From: Thermus hydrothermalis
Lineage (GTDB): Bacteria; Deinococcota; Deinococci; Deinococcales; Thermaceae
NCBI RefSeq assembly: GCF_022760925.1
Contig: NZ_JAKTNT010000006.1
Location: 62,001-126,000, forward strand
Direction of reading: 5' to 3'
DNA: 64,000 nucleotides
In this document: in pieces, positions 63,098 to 64,000 of the stretch
How positions within the stretch are numbered: position 1 is the stretch's first letter
How the letters are laid out: every line of letters starts with the position of its first letter
The notes under the pieces: model-generated
What the model was told of the DNA's origin: nothing
The model's input: only the letters and a program-made list of their open reading frames with translations
Database searches by the model: none
Translations under genes and position numbers: made by a program

Positions 63098-64000
63098 CCT
63101 GGTAGGCGGCGTAGGCGGAAAGGACCTGGCCCAGGTACTCCCGGGGCTCGTCCCGCTCCTGGAAGCGGAGGAAGGCCCAAAGGTTGCCCTCCCGGGCGAT
63201 GCCCCGGGCGGTGTAGCCGATGCCCCCGTTGTAGGCGGTGAGGACGCAGACGAGCCCTTCCCTGTCCTTTAGGCCCAAAGCCTCGCACCGTTCCCCAAGC
63301 CAGCGCAGGTAACGGGCGGCGTAGCGGATGGCGCTTTCCGGGTCAAAGGGGTCGGCGGGGGGCTCCCCGAGCATCCGGGCCACGTCCGCCCAGGTGCTCC
63401 GTAGAAACTGGGCCAGGCCCAGGGCCCCCGTGGGGCTCACCGCCCGGGGGTCAAAGCGGCTTTCCACGTGGAGGAGGGCGAAAAGTAGGTTGGGGTCCAA
63501 TCCCTCCCTCTGGGCGTAGGCCTCCACCCAGTCCCGGTAGGCCCGGGGGTAGGCCAAGGCGGTGGGCCAGGCGGCGCGGATCCCCTCCCGGTACATCCCG
63601 AGGCGGTAGAAGAGGGGAACGAGCTCGGGCCAGGCCTCGGGCCGTTGCCAAAGGAGGTAGCGGGCCTCCCCCCGGGCCCAGGCCTCCCGGCCCCCCATGA
63701 GGAGGGCCTCCACCCGGGAGGCCTCCGGCACGGGGGGCGCAGGGGGTGGAGGAGGGGGCGGGCTTGGGCGCTTGCCCAAGAGGAGCCCCAAGCCCCCTTG
63801 GAGAAGGGCCAAGGCCGCCTCCTGCACCCCCACGTCCCCCAGGGTTCCCGCGAGGAAATAGGCCCGCAGGGCGGCGTCGTCGGCGTAGGGGCTTTCCGTG
63901 CGGGCAAGCTTTAGGTAGCGGACAAGGGCCTCCCCCTTGCGCCCAAGCCGCTCCAGGAGGGCCGTGGCCCGCCAAAGGCCCTCAGGGGTGCTCTCCTCAT
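63087..64000 (-). CDS. Soluble lytic murein transglycosylase (Slt type), 5' end beyond window
   Basis: At least 304 codons are present and the frame stays open to the window edge, so the N-terminus is missing. The upstream part ('ERLGRKGEALVRYLKLAR', 'DDAALRAYFLAGTLGD') is helical, TPR-like, as in the superhelical region of Slt70. The catalytic domain holds the glutamate in 'LFALLHVESRFDPRAVSPTGALGLAQFLRST' (split; E at the VES), 'SPTGALGLAQ' and 'CVLTAYNGGIG' (AYNxG). It cleaves peptidoglycan with anhydromuramic product. A proline run ('PSPPPPPPPAPP') precedes the catalytic part. Convergent with napA. Confidence 0.93.
   Translation of the reverse strand, partial: EESTPEGLWRATALLERLGRKGEALVRYLKLARTESPYADDAALRAYFLAGTLGDVGVQEAALALLQGGLGLLLGKRPSPPPPPPPAPPVPEASRVEALLMGGREAWARGEARYLLWQRPEAWPELVPLFYRLGMYREGIRAAWPTALAYPRAYRDWVEAYAQREGLDPNLLFALLHVESRFDPRAVSPTGALGLAQFLRSTWADVARMLGEPPADPFDPESAIRYAARYLRWLGERCEALGLKDREGLVCVLTAYNGGIGYTARGIAREGNLWAFLRFQERDEPREYLGQVLSAYAAYQAIP

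Overview
The window looks like a chromosomal segment of a Thermus species. The evidence is very high GC with G/C-rich third positions, GTG/TTG starts, a type II DnaJ followed by the Thermus-specific dafA, an archaeal-type ProRS, an ApgM-type phosphoglycerate mutase, the Hera RNA helicase, and a NapA antiporter with the D156/D157/K305 residues known from T. thermophilus. From memory, several proteins are close but not identical to T. thermophilus HB8 homologues, so a sister species or divergent strain is likely. I see no CRISPR array, insertion sequence, prophage or rRNA. Genes are packed, often overlapping by 1-4 bp, and two tRNA genes are present.

Layout. 0-3 kb: end of a Uma2-family gene, then a three-gene acyl-CoA module (CaiB-type racemase/transferase, SDR, thiolase). 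3.3-6.8 kb: tRNA-Pro(GGG), rpe, a PsiE-like membrane protein, tkt and tRNA-Arg(CCT). 6.8-12.9 kb: thiamine operon on the minus strand (TPP riboswitch, thiE-S-G-O-C, an MFS carrier, thiD). 13.0-19.3 kb: sulfate assimilation and siroheme operon (sulfite reductase, hemD, precorrin-2 dehydrogenase, cysH, TauE-type carrier, cobA, sat). 19.3-29.4 kb: LLM flavoenzyme, hera, moeA, a membrane subtilase, a SARP-like regulator, a divergent lipoprotein, an MFS carrier and nth. 29.5-39.5 kb: ASCH protein, GNAT-ABC fusion, proS, apgM, Uma2, nrnA, SDR, Nudix, CDP-alcohol transferase, cmk, aroA. 39.6-45.1 kb: a large ATPase-TPR-BTAD regulator, manA, a PGI-like protein, nfi, plsC. 45.2-57.4 kb: HU and a proteostasis super-locus (ftsH; dnaK-grpE-dnaJ-dafA; clpB-ferritin-like-eRF1-like-hsp20-dead phosphoesterase-thioredoxin-hsp20). 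57.5-64 kb: histone-fold protein, PsiE-like protein, KhtT/KhtU-type antiporter, SppA-like and rhomboid membrane proteases, CBS protein plus NapA, and the end of a lytic transglycosylase.

Two expression styles alternate. Many single genes and operon heads have a -10 hexamer ending 6-8 nt before the start codon and no Shine-Dalgarno sequence, as expected of leaderless mRNAs. In four places the TAA stop of the upstream gene forms the first three bases of that -10. The stress, sulfate and thiamine operons instead use AGGAGG-type ribosome sites. A repeated GGCCCCGCC hairpin serves as the common terminator.

The most interesting system is the seven-gene clpB operon. It appears to be driven by a consensus promoter inside a HAIR-like inverted repeat (CTTGACA-N7-TGTCAAG). 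It joins disaggregase, two small heat-shock proteins and a zinc-ribbon thioredoxin with an eRF1-like (baeRF-type) protein, a catalytically degenerate metallophosphoesterase and a ferritin-like protein, which suggests coupling of protein rescue to ribosome rescue or RNA control.
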